NCBI GenBank assembly: GCA_963824805.1
Contig: CAWGQZ010000011.1
Location: 4,121-68,120 of the forward strand
Length of the DNA: 64,000 nt
Direction of reading: 5' to 3'
Source of the DNA: DATBAT01 sp963824805
GTDB taxonomy: Bacteria; Acidobacteriota; Terriglobia; Terriglobales; Acidobacteriaceae
Made by a program: the position numbers and the translations under genes. Below, one piece after another: positions 62,771-64,000 of this stretch; within the stretch, counting starts at the first letter, position 1; each line of letters starts with the position of its first letter. Under the pieces are notes generated by a model. That model made no database searches and was not told where the DNA came from. It saw nothing but the letters and a program-made list of their open reading frames with translations.

Positions 62771-64000
62771 GCACAACCGTAAATACAATTCGTGACTTGG
62801 CGGAGCGCGACTACAAGTGGGGCTTTGTCACGGATATTGAGACTGAGAATATCCCCAAAGGGCTAAGCGAAGATGTCATTCGGGTAATCTCCGCCAAAAA
62901 GCACGAACCGCAGTTCATGCTGGAGTGGCGCCTCAAGGCGTACCGGCACTGGGCTTCGCTCGAAAACGCCGATGCGGAACCGAAGTGGGCCAATGTGAAG
63001 TTCCCGCCCATCGATTACCAGAACATGGTTTATTACTCCGCGCCCAAGCAGAAGCCGGGACTGAAGAGTCTGGATGAACTCGACCCCGAAATTCTTCGGA
63101 CCTACGAGAAACTAGGAATTCCCCTGGCCGAGCAGAAGATGCTCGCCGGCGTAGCGGTTGACGCGGTTTTTGACAGCGTCTCGGTTGCCACTACCTTTAA
63201 GGCAAAGCTTGCCGAAGTGGGTGTGATTTTCTGCTCGTTTTCCGATGCGGTTAAAAATCATCCGGACCTGATCCAGAAATACCTGGGGTCGGTGGTTCCT
63301 CACACTGACAATTTCTTTGCCGCTCTTAACGCCGCAGTATTTAGTGACGGTTCCTTCGTTTATGTCCCCAAGGGGGTTCGCTGCCCCATGGAGCTTTCCA
63401 CGTACTTCCGCATCAACGCAGCGGAAACCGGGCAGTTCGAGCGCACGCTGATCATTGCCGACGAAGGCGCATCGGTCAGCTATCTGGAAGGCTGCACGGC
63501 TCCCATACGCGACGAGAATCAGTTGCATGCTGCTGTGGTGGAACTGGTTGCGCTCGACAATGCGCAAATAAAGTATTCGACGGTGCAGAACTGGTATCCC
63601 GGGGACAAAGAAGGTAAGGGCGGGATCTATAACTTCGTAACCAAACGCGGCAAGTGCCAGGGTGTGAACTCAAAAATCTCGTGGACGCAGGTAGAAACCG
63701 GATCAGCGATCACCTGGAAATACCCCAGCTGCATCCTTCAGGGCGATAACTCGGTGGGCGAGTTCTATTCGGTGGCGCTGACCAACAACTATCAGCAGGC
63801 CGATACCGGCACCAAGATGATTCACCTGGGGAAGAACACCAGCAGCACGATTGTCTCCAAGGGGATTTCCGCCGGTCACGGGCAGAACACCTACCGCGGT
63901 ATGGTGAAAATTCTTAAGGGCGCTTCCGGGGCCCGCAACTACACGCAGTGCGACTCGCTGCTGATCGGCGATAAGTGCGGAGCGCACACCTTCCCGTACA
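62767..64000 (+). CDS. sufB: Fe-S cluster assembly protein SufB (3' end beyond the window)
   Basis: Open from the ATG at 62767 to the window end, 411 codons, with the C terminus missing. It begins MSTTVNTIRDLAERDYKWGF. Recognisable SufB segments are KKHEPQFMLEWRLKAYRHW, VPKGVRCPMELSTYFRINA, YLEGCTAP and VKILKGASGARNYTQCDS, the last containing the Cys region of the scaffold interface. SufB with SufC and SufD assembles Fe-S clusters. It overlaps the Rrf2 regulator by 4 bases. sufC, sufD and sufS are expected to the right of the window. Confidence 0.95.
   Translation, partial: MSTTVNTIRDLAERDYKWGFVTDIETENIPKGLSEDVIRVISAKKHEPQFMLEWRLKAYRHWASLENADAEPKWANVKFPPIDYQNMVYYSAPKQKPGLKSLDELDPEILRTYEKLGIPLAEQKMLAGVAVDAVFDSVSVATTFKAKLAEVGVIFCSFSDAVKNHPDLIQKYLGSVVPHTDNFFAALNAAVFSDGSFVYVPKGVRCPMELSTYFRINAAETGQFERTLIIADEGASVSYLEGCTAPIRDENQLHAAVVELVALDNAQIKYSTVQNWYPGDKEGKGGIYNFVTKRGKCQGVNSKISWTQVETGSAITWKYPSCILQGDNSVGEFYSVALTNNYQQADTGTKMIHLGKNTSSTIVSKGISAGHGQNTYRGMVKILKGASGARNYTQCDSLLIGDKCGAHTFPY

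Noticed and set aside
1..64000. CRISPR arrays, rRNA, tRNA and intact insertion sequences
   Set aside because: I found no regularly spaced repeats, no tRNA-like T-loop in the gaps and no transposase motif.

Overview
The window looks like chromosomal DNA of an Acidobacteriota member, probably the Terriglobia, and possibly from a metagenome assembly. The signs are an 822-aa duplicated orphan FtsX/MacB permease of the acidobacterial ADOP type, the gene order uppS-cdsA-dxr-rseP-ispG, repeated DUF885 peptidases, many Tat-type signals, and frequent TTG/GTG starts with 1-8 bp gene overlaps. I see no rRNA, tRNA, CRISPR array or intact insertion sequence.

Layout. 1-230: 5' end of a DHA2 drug-type transporter. 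316-7423: secreted esterase-like protein, FAD oxidoreductase, Tat amidohydrolase, aldo/keto reductase and amidase. 7425-12077 (minus): a sugar-acid operon running MFS transporter, rhamnonate dehydratase-like enolase, AraD1/GguC-type FAH protein, 3-hydroxyisobutyrate dehydrogenase-type enzyme, small Tat protein and amidase. 12151-18228: Xaa-Pro aminopeptidase, aldo/keto reductase and two convergent DUF885 peptidases. 18263-27456: a GH127 beta-L-arabinofuranosidase divergent from a complete trans-4-hydroxy-L-proline catabolic operon (epimerase, three-subunit D-hydroxyproline dehydrogenase, deaminase, 2-oxoglutarate semialdehyde dehydrogenase), followed by an esterase. 27460-32887: LutCBA lactate oxidation genes divergent from an alpha-L-rhamnosidase-like enzyme. 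32936-40457: epimerase, split KdpD/KdpE two-component genes, metallo-beta-lactamase-fold hydrolase, NAD-dependent dehydrogenase and fatty acid desaturase. 40655-47120 (minus): isoprenoid and envelope genes, with an unusual Arg/Gly-rich receiver-like protein upstream. 47440-50724: decayed EAL-HDOD pseudogene, macrodomain protein, and an envelope redox operon (beta-barrel, cytochrome c, CuA-type cupredoxin, Cys/His protein). 50900-64000: lipB, a Tat-exported aminotransferase, an RHS remnant, a 2-oxo acid dehydrogenase E1 alpha, the ADOP permease, an active/degenerate amidohydrolase pair, a sulfotransferase and the start of a suf operon (Rrf2 regulator and sufB).

How it fits together. The most coherent theme is use of plant hydroxyproline-rich glycoproteins (extensins). 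GH127 enzymes remove L-arabinofuranose from hydroxyproline, proline-directed and DUF885 peptidases could finish the peptide, and the divergent operon oxidises hydroxyproline to 2-oxoglutarate. The sugar-acid operon could deliver arabinose carbon to the same semialdehyde. This is inference from gene content and proximity.

Caution. At least nine otherwise complete genes carry single-base frameshifts, several in short homopolymer runs, including cdsA, which is normally essential. Sequence error is the simplest explanation, so I annotate these as single genes. The EAL-HDOD remnant has also lost most of its interior and looks truly dead.
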